A DNA stretch of 64,000 bases from Chenopodium formosanum. Taxonomy: Eukaryota > Streptophyta > Magnoliopsida > Caryophyllales > Amaranthaceae. Below are positions 22,075-34,652 of the stretch, one piece after another. The DNA lies in contig CM044865.1 in assembly GCA_024500155.1 (NCBI GenBank), positions 34,241,501-34,305,500 on the forward strand, read 5' to 3'. The notes under the pieces are model-generated. The model had not been told where the DNA came from. It searched no databases and saw only the letters and a list, made by a program, of their open reading frames with translations. How positions within the stretch are numbered: the first letter of the stretch is position 1; every line of letters starts with the position of its first letter. The position numbers and the translations under genes are program-made.

Positions 22075-23472
22075 TGTTGGGGTTTAGTGAGTCCGACTCA
22101 CCGCGGAAACAAACCCCGACCCGAGGAACCACTCGCAATAATTAAAATCATAAAGCATAAATAAATAATCATAAAGAAAAGATAACGAATCTTACCCTCG
22201 AAGCGAGCTTCGCCCAAAAACCGGGGCTCTTACTTAAAAGCTACGAGCACGTCAAGCGCCGCGCCTCCGACGGTATCCACCCACAAAAAGGGCGAACACA
22301 ACTTTAAGGTCCGCTACCTTGGGGTTAGCAAGGTCCAACCAAAACCCGAGTGTTATATGAGTAAAAGAGTTTTCCCAAAATTATGGAATGCTCTTTTTAA
22401 CTCCCACTCAAGCATCATTTCCAATGCCCCAAGTTGGGTATTTATAGGGAATGATGAGAGTGTGAAAATCTCTCCCATCAATGTGGGACAATGAGATTTT
22501 CACATTTTATTTTAAAGCTAAAATAAAATTATTAAGCAAACTAGTAATAAATCAACAAGTGTCAAGCATACAAGAGGGAGTAGGTGAGGACCACTTGGAG
22601 ATGGGGACCAAACTTGCTCCCCACTCTCTCCCTCACCTTGCGCCACATGGCAACCCCCACTTGGGCACCAAGGCACCCCAAGTGTGGGCTGCTCGCTGCT
22701 GCCACACCTACGGCCCAACAGGCCACGCACATGTGTGCTGGCTGCTTGGTCGAGGCCTGCTGCTAGCAAGCCACGCACCAACATGCGGGCTGCTGGCCAT
22801 GGCCTGCTAGCATGCCTCGCACATTTGTGCGGGCTGCTGGCCAGGCCTGCTGCTAGCGAGCCACGCATGCTTGTGCGGGCTGTTGGCCGAGGCTGCTAGC
22901 AGGCCACTGCTAGCACGCCACGCACATTTGTGCTGGCTGTTGGCCAAGGCCTGCTAGCATGCCACGCACACATGTGCGGGCTGCTGGCCAGCCTAGCTAG
23001 CCAAGGCGCGCTAGCACGCACCAGCCAGCCTAGGCTCGGCTTGGTGCGCTTGCTAGCCACCTTGCTAGGCCATTTGCCCCTAGCACTCGGTTTTCTCGAT
23101 GCTAGGGCTATTTTGGTAATTTTGTTGATTTATTAGTAATTATCTCGTCTCTTATCATTTAGACTCGACTTCCGACGATCGGTTTAGACGCTCTAAGCTC
23201 GAATTACCGACGTCTAAATATTTAACACTCGGGCGACGAATTAATTTCTTCCGAATTAATTCGTCGAGTTGGTTCGTATATTTTGCTTGGGTGTGACCCG
23301 AAGGGTTTAGTCAAGATTAAGCTGTAATATTAATTATATTAATATTACTGATCGGAAGCAGCCTCCACCCAAGCATTCCGATCACTTGACCTTATTGAAT
23401 ATATTAGCTTTCTAATAATTCTGAACCCGCTATCAGAGTAATACACTTGTTCGAAGGACACCATTCCTTTCA
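22075..23472 (-). repeat. copia 3' LTR
   Basis: 1398 bp, starting TGTTGGGGTTTAG and ending CTTTCA on the + strand, matched by 34653-36036 and 46768-48138. As the element reads on the minus strand, this is its 3' LTR: the coding region lies to the right and a purine-rich PPT (minus strand, about 23473-23490, containing GTGGGAGA) abuts it. It contains a GC-rich minisatellite at about 22700-23060. Confidence 0.88.
22700..23060. repeat. GC-rich minisatellite in the copia LTR
   Basis: Imperfect units of about 40-55 bp recur, built from GGCCTGCT, GCTAGCA, CCACGCAC and TGTGCGGGCTGCTGGCC. Equivalent arrays lie at about 35280-35600 and 47400-47700. Unit content differs among the three LTRs: this copy has an extra GGCCACTGCTAGCACG-type piece and the 47400 copy is shortest. 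Confidence 0.75.
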
Positions 23473-24336
23473 ATCTCCCACTTGTCCTTCCGAACAAGTG
23501 TGCATTTAGTGTATAGCCCTTATCCTATGTCTTTTCATGAACTACAGAGTAAGATTACTAGTCATCTCTGTTACGTCCAGAAGTGTTTCTCGAAATCCGA
23601 GTTTGACTGTTAATAAGCAGATGATTTCTAAAATCCATCTGAGCACGGCCATGCATTTTTCACAGTCTCGCTCTTTGAGAGGCCTTGTAAACAACAAGAC
23701 ATGTTCCCTATTGTTAGTAGAGGGACATTTCCAGTCTTGTAATGTAGCTTCTCTTACTAAGAGGACTCACCCGCCCGATATCTGTCTTTATAATCCTCAG
23801 TTACGGCAGACGTTTGGCGGATACCAAAGCGGACCAGTACTCAAACAAGAGATCTCCCACTACTCATGGTCAAAGGAAAAGAGTTCCGATAGTAATAATG
23901 AGAAAATACTTATGACGATTTATAAATCTCTTAAAGTATCCTCATAGGTCGATCCAGTATGGTTCTAAACCAATACCTGTGCAAATAATTTACATCCTCA
24001 TAGCACAAGAAACGGTGCTACAAATCATACTACACACTAATCTCTGATGGTCATCAATCGTCCATAAAATATGACCTTGATTAGGGATAATTTTCGATTA
24101 AAATATTCAATGTTCACTTAATAAGTGTTGCTTTATCCAAGCCATTGACTTGATACCCTATTTTAAATATTTATTAAAATCGAATGGACTCATTATTTAA
24201 TTCTAAACCACAATTAAATAGAGACGGAGTGATTTAAATTGCATGAAAATTTTAATTACTCCAAAACTGAATGGTTCATCATGGTGCTTTACATCAACAT
24301 TATTCAAAATTTGATTAAAACACTATAAAATGGAAT
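23473..24336 (-). other. copia 3' untranslated region
   Basis: Between the 3' LTR and the end of the RNase H frame. AT-rich, with many stops in all frames; open frames on the other strand show no recognisable content. It carries the PPT at its LTR end. Confidence 0.6.
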
Positions 24337-26535
24337 TCAAAGCCAGTTCATGACATGCTTGATTCCCATTGCCTCAATGTGTTTGTTGTGCTTCACTTGA
24401 GGAAAAGGTTTAGTAAGTGGATCGGCTACATTGTCATCCGTTCCAACTTTGCAAATTCTTATTTCACCTTCTGACTTCCATTCTCGAATCATGTGAAATC
24501 GCCTCTGGACATGTTTGACCTTCTGATGTTCTCGTGGCTCTCTAGCCTGAGCAATAGCTCCATTGTTGTCACAATAGAGGTCTATTGGACCCTTGATGGA
24601 GGGTACAACACCAAGTTCATCAATGAACTTGTGAATCCAAACTGCCTCCTTGGCTGCCTCAGATGCTGCCAAGTACTCGGCTTCAGTTGAAGAATCAGCG
24701 GTTGTGCTTTGCTTTGCACTCTTCCAACTAAACGCTCCTCCATTGAGACAGAATATGTATCCTGATTGTGACTTAAAGTCGTCTCTGTCTGTCTGGAAGC
24801 TTGCGTCGGTATATCCCTCAACAACCAAATCATCTTTACCACCATAAACCAGGAATTTATCCTTGTTCCTTTTCATGTACTTTAGAATATTCTTGGCCGC
24901 AGTCTAATGCGCCTCTCCTGGGTCTGATTGGTATCGGCTCGTAGCACTTAAGGCATACGATACATCTGGCCTAGTACATATCATGGCATACATGATCGAT
25001 CCAATAAGCGAAGCATATGGAATTCGACTCATCTTTTCTCGCTCATCAGGTGTCTTTGGACACTGCTTCTTGCTTAAGGTTATGCCATGTGACATGGGTA
25101 GGTGCCCTCTCTTGGCTCCTTCCATTTGGAATCGAGCCAGTACCTTATCGATGTAAGTACTCTGACTCATTCCAATCATCCTTTTTGATCTATCCCTATA
25201 GATCTTGATGCCTAATATGTACTGAGCCTCTCCCAAGTCTTTCATTGAAAAACATTTCCCGAGCCAAGTCTTTCCAGACTCTAGCAATGGAATGCTATTT
25301 CCAATGAGCAAAATGTCATCGACATATAAGACTAGGAAGGCAATGTCACTCCCACTGACCTTCTTGTAGACACAAGACTCATCTGGATTCTTGATAAAAA
25401 CCAAACTCACTGATGGCTTCATCAAATCGCGGATTCCAACTCCTGCTTGCTTGCTTTAATCCATAAATGGACTTCTTAAGCTTGCATACCTTCTCAGGAT
25501 TATTCTGGTCGACAAAACCTTTAGGCTGTGTCATATACACAGTTTCTTTCAAAATCCCATTGAGGAAGACGGTTTTGACGTCCATCTGCCATACTTCATA
25601 ATTATAATATGCAGCAATCGCTAGAAGAATTCGAACGGACTTAAGCATAGCAACCGGAGAAAAGGTTTCATCATAATCAACGCCGTGAATTTGCCTGTAA
25701 CCTTTTGCTACCAGCCTTGCTTTGTAAATAAATACATTTCCATCTTTGTCGGATTTCATCTTGAAAATCCATTTACATCCGACAGGTGTGTAACCTGCGG
25801 GTAAATCAACCAAGTCCCATACTTGATTTTCAAACATGGAGTCCATTTCGTATTTCATGGCCTCTTGCCATTTTGCAGAGTCAGGGCTCGTCATAGCTTG
25901 CTTGTAGGTTGCCGGCTCATCTCCATCCACTACTAGGATGTCTTGATCTTCGGTTAATACAACACCGAGATGTCTGTCAGGTTGAGATCTTGGCCGAGTT
26001 GACCTACGTAGGGTAATGGACTGAGCATTTGCATTGTCGGGTTGACTTTGCATATTTTGACTTTGACCAATGTCAACAGCTGCTTGGTAAGCACTTTGAT
26101 TGTCAACTTGTTCTTGTTGCTCGTCCTCTCGAACTTCGTCGAGTTCGATTTTCCTCCCACTTGTCATTTTTGAGAGATGCTCCTTCTCCAAGAAGACACC
26201 ATCACGAGCAACAAACACTTTGTTCTCGGATTTGTTGTAGAAGTAATACTCTTTGGTTTCTTTTGGATAACCCACAAAGTAAACCTTGTCAGATTTCGGA
26301 TGAAGTTTGTCAGAGATGAGTTTCTTGACATATGCTTCGCATCCCCAAATCTTGAGAAAAGACAACCTTGGCGGTTTGCTTGTCCATAATTCATATGGAG
26401 TCTTTTCCACTGCTTTTGACGGAGCACGATTTAGAGTGAGTGCCGCAGTTAAAAGTGCATGTCCCCAGAAAGAGATTGGAAGTTCACTAAGACCCATAGT
26501 AGATCGGACCATGTCTAACAGGGTTCGATTCCTCC
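24337..26535 (-). pseudogene. pol: copia integrase end, reverse transcriptase and RNase H (3' half of the element)
   Basis: Reading on the minus strand: integrase end (RNRTLLDMVRSTMG, FWGHALLTAALTLNRAPSK), then RT with YKARLVAKGY, GVDYDETFSPVAM, the catalytic YVDDILLIG, and RNase H with EGYTDASFQ, STEAEYLAAS and DNVADPLTKP. A frameshift lies at about 25395-25410 inside a T-rich run, and TAG at 24904-24906 falls in the connection between RT and RNase H. The catalytic YVDD is intact. At 26532-26535 the sequence switches abruptly to CACTA interior, so the integrase core and everything upstream are found elsewhere, at 29491-32102. Confidence 0.85.
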
Positions 26536-29490
26536 ACCAACACCCCAACAGCAACCAAGCACAAGCATACATTCCTAATGCCAACCAAAACCTAAAAAGG
26601 AAAGAAAAAAAGCAAAATAAAGGGTTAAGAAGATAGAACAAGTAGCTATATATTTTTAGTGTTGAAATCCACTAGAACTTTTTACCTTATCCCAACATTT
26701 GACTTCATTGATGCTAAAATCCAGGCAAACATTTTTCCTAAAGAAGATTCGAGCACCTGTGGCAATGATCACAGCTTCACATGCTCCTTGTTCACAAATA
26801 CAGCCAGAGTATACTGCATCCCCTGCTTTCTTAGTTACTGGAGACAAAACTCCTGTTAAAACATACTGCAAAGCACAAGAAATCATATATTCAGCAACAA
26901 TAGATGCATGAAGTAAATATATTAATCACAAACATTACAACTGACCTCATCAATTATTACAGCATCGTCTCCTTCCAGTAGACGCGCATCAGCTAGAATG
27001 ATGTCTCCAGCATTAATACTAATTACATCCCCAGGGACCAACTGTGAACTATACTCCTTACTCCACCAACCATCTCGCAGAACCTGATGAAATAGCCATA
27101 AATTTAGAAACAGCCTCACAAATACACGTGTATAGTCGCAACTCTCAAGTGATACTATGATACAGATAGACCAATGCAAGCATTGAAAGCATGCATACCT
27201 TTACTTTCCTAGCTAAGGGTGCCATGACGGAGGTTTGGTGATTATAGATATCTTTTTCTGTAATATGACTCATAATTGGAGCAATTAAAAGCACAAGAAA
27301 GACCGAAACAAAAAAAAAATTAGAGGAATTGGGTTTTAAAGGTTGAAGGTTGAACATTCAACTCGATTTCTGGGCGAAACTCAGGTCGGAAGGTCCAACT
27401 GAATTTCTCAAGGTAAAAACATGCAACTCGAGCCTTCAACTACTTATGTCAAATACTTTAAATCAAGATGAGTAAGGCCACTTGGATTTACATACACTTC
27501 AATAGTCCATGTTATCTTTTTATCTACAAAGCTAAACAAATCCTTCGATCATCAAACAATCAATCAATCAAACCCTAAATCTATCCTTCAATCATAACAA
27601 AGTATATGTCTCTCTCAAGAAACAAGTCAATCCAAAAACTATAATCTAAACCACATTTTGACCTTTTACTTTCACAAACCAAGCTCATCATTGCTCAACC
27701 TATGAACTCAAGAAGACACTTTGATGAAACATTAGTAACATTACTAGTTTAAATTACGCTTTAACTTCCACTCTTAAAATCCGGAACAACAATTTGAGAA
27801 CGAAGGGAGTATAATTCGTGCTTAAAACACTAATTTACCATTAGTTTCATCACCCAATTATAATTTACAAGCCAACCATATCTTCGTTAAATTACAGCAT
27901 ATATCAATCATAAGAATCATATAATCATCCAAAAACAATAAAGCTTGAATATTTCCTCATCATACTAGCATAAATTCAGTTTTAAAATCTGAAAATAGTA
28001 TTCAGCATCGAAAATGTAATTTTTAAATTAAAAAAAAAATTGATATCCCATTAACAGAAATTATTAAATCTAATTAGTTAATTACCCCTGATTTACCAAG
28101 CCAAATTCCTAATTCCTACAAATTTTCAATTAAATAAAGAATTTGCAGCAAATAAATTAACTTGATTAAAATTGTATTGGTATGAATTCCTAGTAATACA
28201 ACCAATTTTCAAAAATTAACAAAAATCAATCAACACATTTTCAGAGAACAAAACTGCAAACCGTTTTTAGAAATTATAAATTGCATTTTAAACTAAATGA
28301 ATGAGCCATTCCCTAAAAAAAATAAACTAAATGAATGTGCCATTCTCAGCAACCTCAAACCCATTTTTATAGAGGCATTCTAATAATCCTATTACAAACA
28401 AAAGTATTTTGAGTTCTATCGCAATTATGACTTCAATTTCATGAAATTTTTTCGCATTACAGAAAAACAAATCAAAAATAAAAAAACCCTAGAACACAAT
28501 TTACGAATTGGACGGAAAAAAAAAAAAAAAGACAACTTCACTAAATACAAGAAATCTTACCTTAGGTGAAATAAACTTCACACATTCAACAATGTCAAGC
28601 CTAAATGCAGTAATATGAGTGGGGCGAACACTGGTCGAACTGCTACACTAATCAAACTTCAATTATTGTTGCTGTAATTTGCTAGAACTTCCTCGGGTTT
28701 TTTGGGGGCGAAATTAATCGATTTTCCAGTCGAAAATTTCAGTCATTGCTCGAATATGAGGCCAGGATTTTTAATTGAATTTTTTGGGGTTTCTAGGGTT
28801 CGAATTCCTATAGTTTGGAGTAGATTTTTTGCTCGAAATGGGGGAATTTTGGTCAGAAATGCTCAATTTTTCTGGGGTTTATGGGTTCGGATTTCTTAGG
28901 GTTTTTGGTCCAAATTTTTGCTCAAAATTGCTCAATTTTCTGCCGATTATAGGTCTTCAACTTGACTGCGATTTTGGATGTTGAATTTGCTGAGGAATCA
29001 GTGTTTTTTTGGCCGAATTTGTTGGATTTAAGGGTCGAATTTGTGGGTGCTTTGGCTGTAGAAATTCACTGGAGTAGCAACTTGTTTTTTCTCTTTGTTT
29101 AGTGAAAGGTAGGCGTGCAAAAGCTAAGGTCAAAATTCTGAAATAACCTAAATGCAAAAGCTAGATTTGCGTCACTTTATTATTAAAATGCGACGCAAAT
29201 AACATAAAACATAATGCTGTACATTTTTCATATGCGTCGCTCATTTATTAAAAGAGTGACGCAATTTATTCAGTCACTCATTTGCGTCACTTGTCAATAA
29301 ATGAGTGACGCAAATAAGATTATTATTTGCGTCGCTTCAATAAATAAGAGCGACGCAAATAATAAAAATCTGCAATACAACAGTCATTTGCGTCGCTTCT
29401 TGATAAATATGCGACGCAAATAACTTTTCAGGATGGTAAAATTAAACATTTGCGTCGTTCTTTCTAATGAGTGACGCAAATATGGCGACG
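26532..29490. mobile_element. CACTA element fragment, left duplicate (interior and right end)
   Basis: Matches 38634-41593 at an offset of about 12,102-12,103 bp. It lacks the left terminal inverted repeat and left hairpin array. It carries the same H+-ATPase exons (minus strand; about 26532-26591, 26686-26865, 26946-27083 and 27199-27357), the AT-rich middle and the right-end hairpin array (about 29164-29490). It joins copia sequence at both ends: at 26532-26535 through shared CTCC, and at 29490/29491 as in the other copy. Confidence 0.85.
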
Positions 29491-30942
29491 CATAGCAACT
29501 GGAGAAAAGGTTTCATCATAATCAACGCCGTGAATTTGCCTGTAACCTTTTGCTACCAGCCTTGCTTTGTAAATAAATACATTTCCATCTTTGTCGGATT
29601 TCATCTTGAAAATCCATTTACATCCGACAGGTGTGTAACCTGCGGGTAAATCAACCAAATCCCATACTTGATTTTCAAACATGGAGTCCATTTCGTATTT
29701 CATGGCCTCTTGCCATTTTGCAAAGTCGGGGCTCGTCATAGCTTGCTTGTAGGTTGCCGGCTCATCTCCATCCACTACTAGGATGTCCTGATCTTCGGTT
29801 AATACAACACCGAGATGTCTGTCAGGTTGAGATCTTGGCCGAGTTGACCTACGTAGGGTAATGGACTGAGCATTTGCATTGTCGGGTTGACTTTGCATAT
29901 TTTGACTTTGACCAATGTCAACAGCTGCTTGGTAAGCACTTTGATTGTCAACTTGTTCTTGTTGCTCGTCCTCTCGAACTTCGTCGAGTTCGATTTTCCT
30001 CCCACTTGTCATTTTTGAGAGATGCTCCTTCTCCAAGAAGACACCATCACGAGCAACAAACACTTTGTTCTCGGATTTGTTGTAGAAGTAATACTCTTTG
30101 GTTTCTTTTGGATAACCCACAAAGTAAACCTTGTCAGATTTCGGATGAAGTTTGTCAGAGATGAGTTTCTTGACATATGCTTCGCATCCCCAAATCTTGA
30201 GAAAAGACAACCTTGGCGGTTTGCTTGTCCATAATTCATATGGAGTCTTTTCCACTGCTTTTGACGGAGCACGATTTAGAGTGAGTGCCGCAGTTAAAAG
30301 TGCATGTCCCCAGAAAGAGATTGGAAGTTCACTAAGACCCATAGTAGATCGGACCATGTCTAACAGGGTTCGATTCCTCCTTTCAGATACTCCATTCCAT
30401 TGAGGAGTTCCCGAAGGTGTCAACTCTGAAAGTATTTCATGTTCTTTCAGATAATGGTCATCGAACTCTTGGCTCAAATATTCGCCACCTCGATCCGATC
30501 GAAGCGCTTTGATTTTCTTGCCGAGTTGGTTTTCAACTTCTTTCTGAAATTCTTTGAATTTATCAAACGATTCAGTTTTGTGCGACATTAGATAGACATA
30601 GCCATATCTACTAAAGTCGTCCGTGAAGGTTATGAAATACCGATAACCACTCCTTGCGGGTGTACTCATTGGTCCACATACATCGGTGTGTATTAGTCCC
30701 AACAAGTCACCGGCCCTTTCTCCTAACTTGGAGAATGGTTGCTTTATCATCTTGCCTAATAAACATCCTTCGCAATTCTCAAAGGATTCTAAATCAAATG
30801 AGTCAAGAATACCTTCTTGTAGAAGTTTCTTGATGCGTTTGATGTTTAATGTGGCCAAGGCGACAATGCCACAAGTAAGTTTGACTAGATTGTATAGTCT
30901 TAGCTTTCTTTGTATTGGTATCAAACATTTGTCTAAAAACAC
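29491..30942 (-). pseudogene. pol: copia integrase and RT N-terminus (left duplicate)
   Basis: Frame of about 480 codons of copia sequence on the minus strand. It contains the end of the pre-integrase zinc region, then the integrase core with HTDVCGPM, FTDDFSRYGYVYLM and GTPQWNGVSERRN (the D,D,E residues are present), the basic linker, and the RT start to DETFSPVAM, where CACTA-derived DNA adds about nine foreign residues. The segment 29491-30380 overlaps, at 3845 bp offset, the copia sequence at 25646-26535, so this part of the element is present on both sides of the CACTA fragment. The LWHCRLGH motif just upstream is in another frame, showing a frameshift near 30865. Confidence 0.85.
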
Positions 30943-31232
30943 GTGAAAGTGTCATTCCATAAATATGTTCAAGACATCAAAACAAAAGGTCTTGATTTGA
31001 TGAAAATGACGTCCAACGTCGGAAATACATCAAAAGTATGGTAGATAAAACTAAATAAGTTCTACTTCTTTAGACAAAACATGAGATGACAAGTTTCTCT
31101 TGGATAGATCACTTCCATCCTACTTGTGAACTCGATTCCTCTTGAAAATAGCATCGCTCACTTAGTTCCTGAAAAAGGAGTGTGTTGTGAGTCAATTTTC
31201 CGGTATCTAATACCTTTTAAAATTGCTTATAT
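30943..31232 (-). other. copia gag-integrase interval without a recognisable protease
   Basis: Only 290 bp separate the gag frame from the integrase frame, with stops in all minus frames. I find no DSG/DTG-type active site. A short stretch resembles the region just upstream of the pre-integrase zinc motif. The protease appears deleted or decayed; the same holds in the duplicate at 43046-43335. Confidence 0.55.
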
Positions 31233-32102
31233 TCAAGTGTATAAGATGATACCTGAGGTTGAGGTTACTTTTCCTTTCGCCTCATCATCCAGATACATGC
31301 CGCATTCTCTTTTGTAGTGTCCGGGATTACCACAATAGAAGCAGCGCATCTTCTTCTTATCTTTGAACTCCTTCTTCCTTGGTCTAAGGGTAAAGTTAGC
31401 CTTCTTGCAAGAATAGGTCTTTTGGAGCTCTTGGATGACTTCCCTTAAGGACAGTGTATCCCTATTGGCGGTGAGACGCTTCTTAAGCCCCACATACCCC
31501 GAGTGAAGAGAGCTAAGAAGCATGTGAGCCGCTTGCTCGTCTTCCACTGGTTTGCCAATTAGCTCTAGATAGTTGAATAACCTTGTCATGTTAATTACAT
31601 GAGCTTGAAGTGGCATTCCGGGCCTAAGTCTCGCACTGTAGACTTTTCCCCATACCTCTTGTCTTTCTTTTGAGAGACAACCTTCTTGCGGTGGCTTGAT
31701 CCTCATTTTGGAGAGTGACCTAGTCACATCCTCCACATGACCATCATAATTGCCCCTAGCACTCTTGGTGACCCTCATATTGACTACATCCTCAAGAGCT
31801 TTGAGCATCATGTCCGGAAAATAGCCGGAGAAAACCCCTCTCCATTGATCCGAGATGGAGTTTGCCATGAGTTTGGAAACTCTCTTGCAATCTATACTCC
31901 ATTCTTCATGAGCTTCATCACTCATGATCCCTTTCGAGTAGAAACTCGGGATCGTAGTGTCCAAGATATGCTCTAGGCAGCAATTACTGAGTGTCTTTTG
32001 GAGTTCATCTTCCCATTCCTTGAAGTTCACCAAATTGAGCAAAAATGGTAACTTTTCGGGAAGTTCCGGGTACATAAGGTCGTTGTCATTAGTTGAAGAC
32101 AT
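31233..32102 (-). CDS. gag: copia gag (left duplicate)
   Basis: 289-codon open frame from ATG at 32102 (minus). It contains a gag domain (LNLVNFKEWEDELQKTL, AHVINMTRLFNYLELIG, ELQKTYSCKKA) and a perfect CCHC zinc knuckle CFYCGNPGHYKREC near residue 258. Gag forms the particle and binds element RNA. It is intact as a frame, and differs from the duplicate at 43336-44205 by a single residue (Ser versus Phe in LLSSLHSG / LLSFLHSG). Expression is not implied. Confidence 0.8.
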   Translation of the reverse strand: MSSTNDNDLMYPELPEKLPFLLNLVNFKEWEDELQKTLSNCCLEHILDTTIPSFYSKGIMSDEAHEEWSIDCKRVSKLMANSISDQWRGVFSGYFPDMMLKALEDVVNMRVTKSARGNYDGHVEDVTRSLSKMRIKPPQEGCLSKERQEVWGKVYSARLRPGMPLQAHVINMTRLFNYLELIGKPVEDEQAAHMLLSSLHSGYVGLKKRLTANRDTLSLREVIQELQKTYSCKKANFTLRPRKKEFKDKKKMRCFYCGNPGHYKRECGMYLDDEAKGKVTSTSGIILYT

Positions 32103-34652
32103 GATTCTACAATTGAAAGAATTTTAATGAAAAGCCATTCAAAAATACTTAAATAAGATTGAATTTTATTCATGCAAATCTTCAATACTTATTTAACATC
32201 TTATTCACACGTAAAATTTGTCCCTATTTTGTGAAAATAAGGCGATTCCAAGATCCGAAGAAACAAAGAGTGGTTAAGCATGCTTTGGCTTGTCTTAAAC
32301 ACTCAATCTTCTTGGGTAAGCAGTGCCTTGCTAATGGCTCTAAGCCACTCTTGGTTAGATAATCGTCGCATCTAATGCATCTTTGACGATGTATCTCTTT
32401 TGCCACGGTATGTGAGGACTCCTCACTCATACCGATGAGTTAAACCAAAACCAACGTGCACATCCGGTGTGCCTTATGCCCCTTGGAGAAGTGATAGCAC
32501 CTCGCTTTGGCATAGCCTACCATCACTCTCGTTCGGTTAGTAAGTGTTGCTTTGGAAAGGCAAGTTTGATTCAATATTATTAGGGACCTAGGATTTCTAT
32601 GTTGGTTGATTTAAGTGAACTTAACTAATCATCGCAACATCAAGAAAACCTAAAACATGCATCTAACGAATAATTCACACACATATATATATATAAGCAT
32701 AAAATATAAAGCAAAATTATAGATGCATATTGGCAACTAGCATGACCCCTTGAGATCTTCATATCTTCAAAAGGTCTTCATTTGCAATTCAAGGCTTTGT
32801 CTTCCAAGATACGCCGTCTTCAAGACTTAACCAAACTATGCAAAAACTAGTGTCTACAACTAGGAATAATCTAAATATTAAAGTACAAAAATACTTAACG
32901 GTGCGTAGACCGTATTTAGATTTACAAAAATACATAACGGCACGTAGTCCGTATTTTCTATCCTAGTCGGGTCCCACCAGTTGCCATTTCATAAAACCTG
33001 TGAGAGAGAATATATATATTCCATTCATCCATTCACTATTTGTGAATGGCCCATGCAATTTACAAATTAAAACAAAGTAAAATGCATTGAAACAACGCTT
33101 GCACTAGTAACTAATCAAGGTGGTTAATCCGATTAACACGCCTAATTAAAACTAGTCAAAGTTGTTTAACCGATTATATAATTTACGTCATTAATAATTG
33201 AAGCTCCCACTAAATTCCGCATTTCCTTAATTAATCTAATTAATTAAGTCGGTAGCACCCAAACTTTGTCAAAATGAAAATTTTGCCAATGCCGCTCAAA
33301 ACCGAGGCCTAGCCTCCCAAAATTTTGATTCACATAAACAAAATTAATTAAAATAAATAAAACGGAAAAATAAGCAATATTACGGCTAGTCACCTCACCG
33401 CACCAAGCATACGCACATGCCAAAAAAAAAACACGAACACACGACCCATGGCACACGCCCGCGAGCTGCTGCCACGGCACAGCCGTGCGTGGCTGCAGCA
33501 GCCCGCGCGTGGCTGCAGCAGCCCGCGTGCTGCTGCCGCGCATGTGCTGCTGCCGCGCGTGTGGCCGCAAGCAAGGCGGTGCTGCCACCTTGGCAGCCAC
33601 ATATGGGCTGCTATGCAACCCGGCTCACCAAGGTGATGCATTGCCTCGTTTTGCGTGCCACGGCCTCGGGATTTGATCCCTTTTCGCGAGACAACAATAA
33701 TTAATTCTTAATTAATTTTAGAACTAATTTAGAGAGCAAAATAAAATTTTAAACAAGTCTAACTTAATAAAATTTTCAAAGTGCAAATAACCAAAATAAT
33801 TCCAAGAACCATTCTTAATTAAATTGGTTTAGCTTGGTGCAACATAAAATTGAGGCAATTTCTCACTTTCAATTTAATCAATTTAAATTAAACTTGAGAA
33901 TTTGACAAAGTAAAGGAAAATTGGAAAAATATGAACTTTAATGTTCATAATGAAAATTCCAACATCTAAATTTTGTGAATCATTGAAAATTATATCTTCC
34001 AACATGAAGATAACCAAATTTCTATCACAAAAATCGAAACTTTATGTTTCCAATCAACTCAAAATGATTAAAACATCAAAGTTTAACACAAAATAACATG
34101 GAATTTAGTGGTTTTTAAAGTTTCAATCCCTTATCACAAATAAAGATTGAATCTTTAACACTTAGGAAGTCTCAAAAATAAAACTTTCACACTAAAAAGC
34201 AATTAGTTTGCAATTATGTGAAAATAAATCAACCTTTAAGCATCAAATACTACCAAGTAAGTGTGCTTTAAGGGGACATAAAAATGCAGAAAATAATGCA
34301 AATAATCAACCATATAATCAACAATCTATGCCATTAATTACAAGGTTAGAAAAGACTTCAAATTTTTCGTCAAAAACGAAAAACCCCTCAAAAAAGGCAT
34401 TTCTGGTCAGAATTTGGCTAAAATCACAGATCCCTTAGGGAAAAAAACCTTTCCAAAACACGTTTTCCACACAAAAATTCACTAGTCTTCGGCAAAAATC
34501 TGGGTTCTGGGCCAAACTCGACATTAAAAACGGGATTAAAATAAATAAAACCTAGCTACTAATCTAATTAGCAACTTAAACCAGAAAATTAAGCCATAAT
34601 AAACCTTGAAAAACATGATTATAAAAATAAACGAGCGGGGCTCTGATACCAC
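32103..34652 (-). other. copia leader region between 5' LTR and gag (left duplicate)
   Basis: 2.5 kb, AT-rich, without supported coding. At about 33450-33570 a GC-rich CTGCAGCAGCCCGCG-type repeat occurs that differs in length from the duplicate at about 45560-45680. The PBS lies at the LTR end. Short TATATATA tracts are at about 32682-32696 and 33010-33020. Confidence 0.6.
34640..34651 (-). other. copia primer binding site (tRNA-iMet type)
   Basis: On the minus strand TGGTATCAGAGC follows the 5' LTR end by one base. This is the initiator-methionine tRNA complement common to plant copia elements. The duplicate is at 46755-46766. Confidence 0.85.

Noticed and set aside
22481..23136. Cys/His/Leu-rich frames in copia LTRs (also at 35059-35700 and 47174-47802)
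   Set aside because: They are produced by the minisatellite; frames shift between the three LTR copies.
23537..23947. 136-codon frame in the copia 3' region
   Set aside because: No recognisable domain, opposite to the element's sense, and in a noncoding part of the element.
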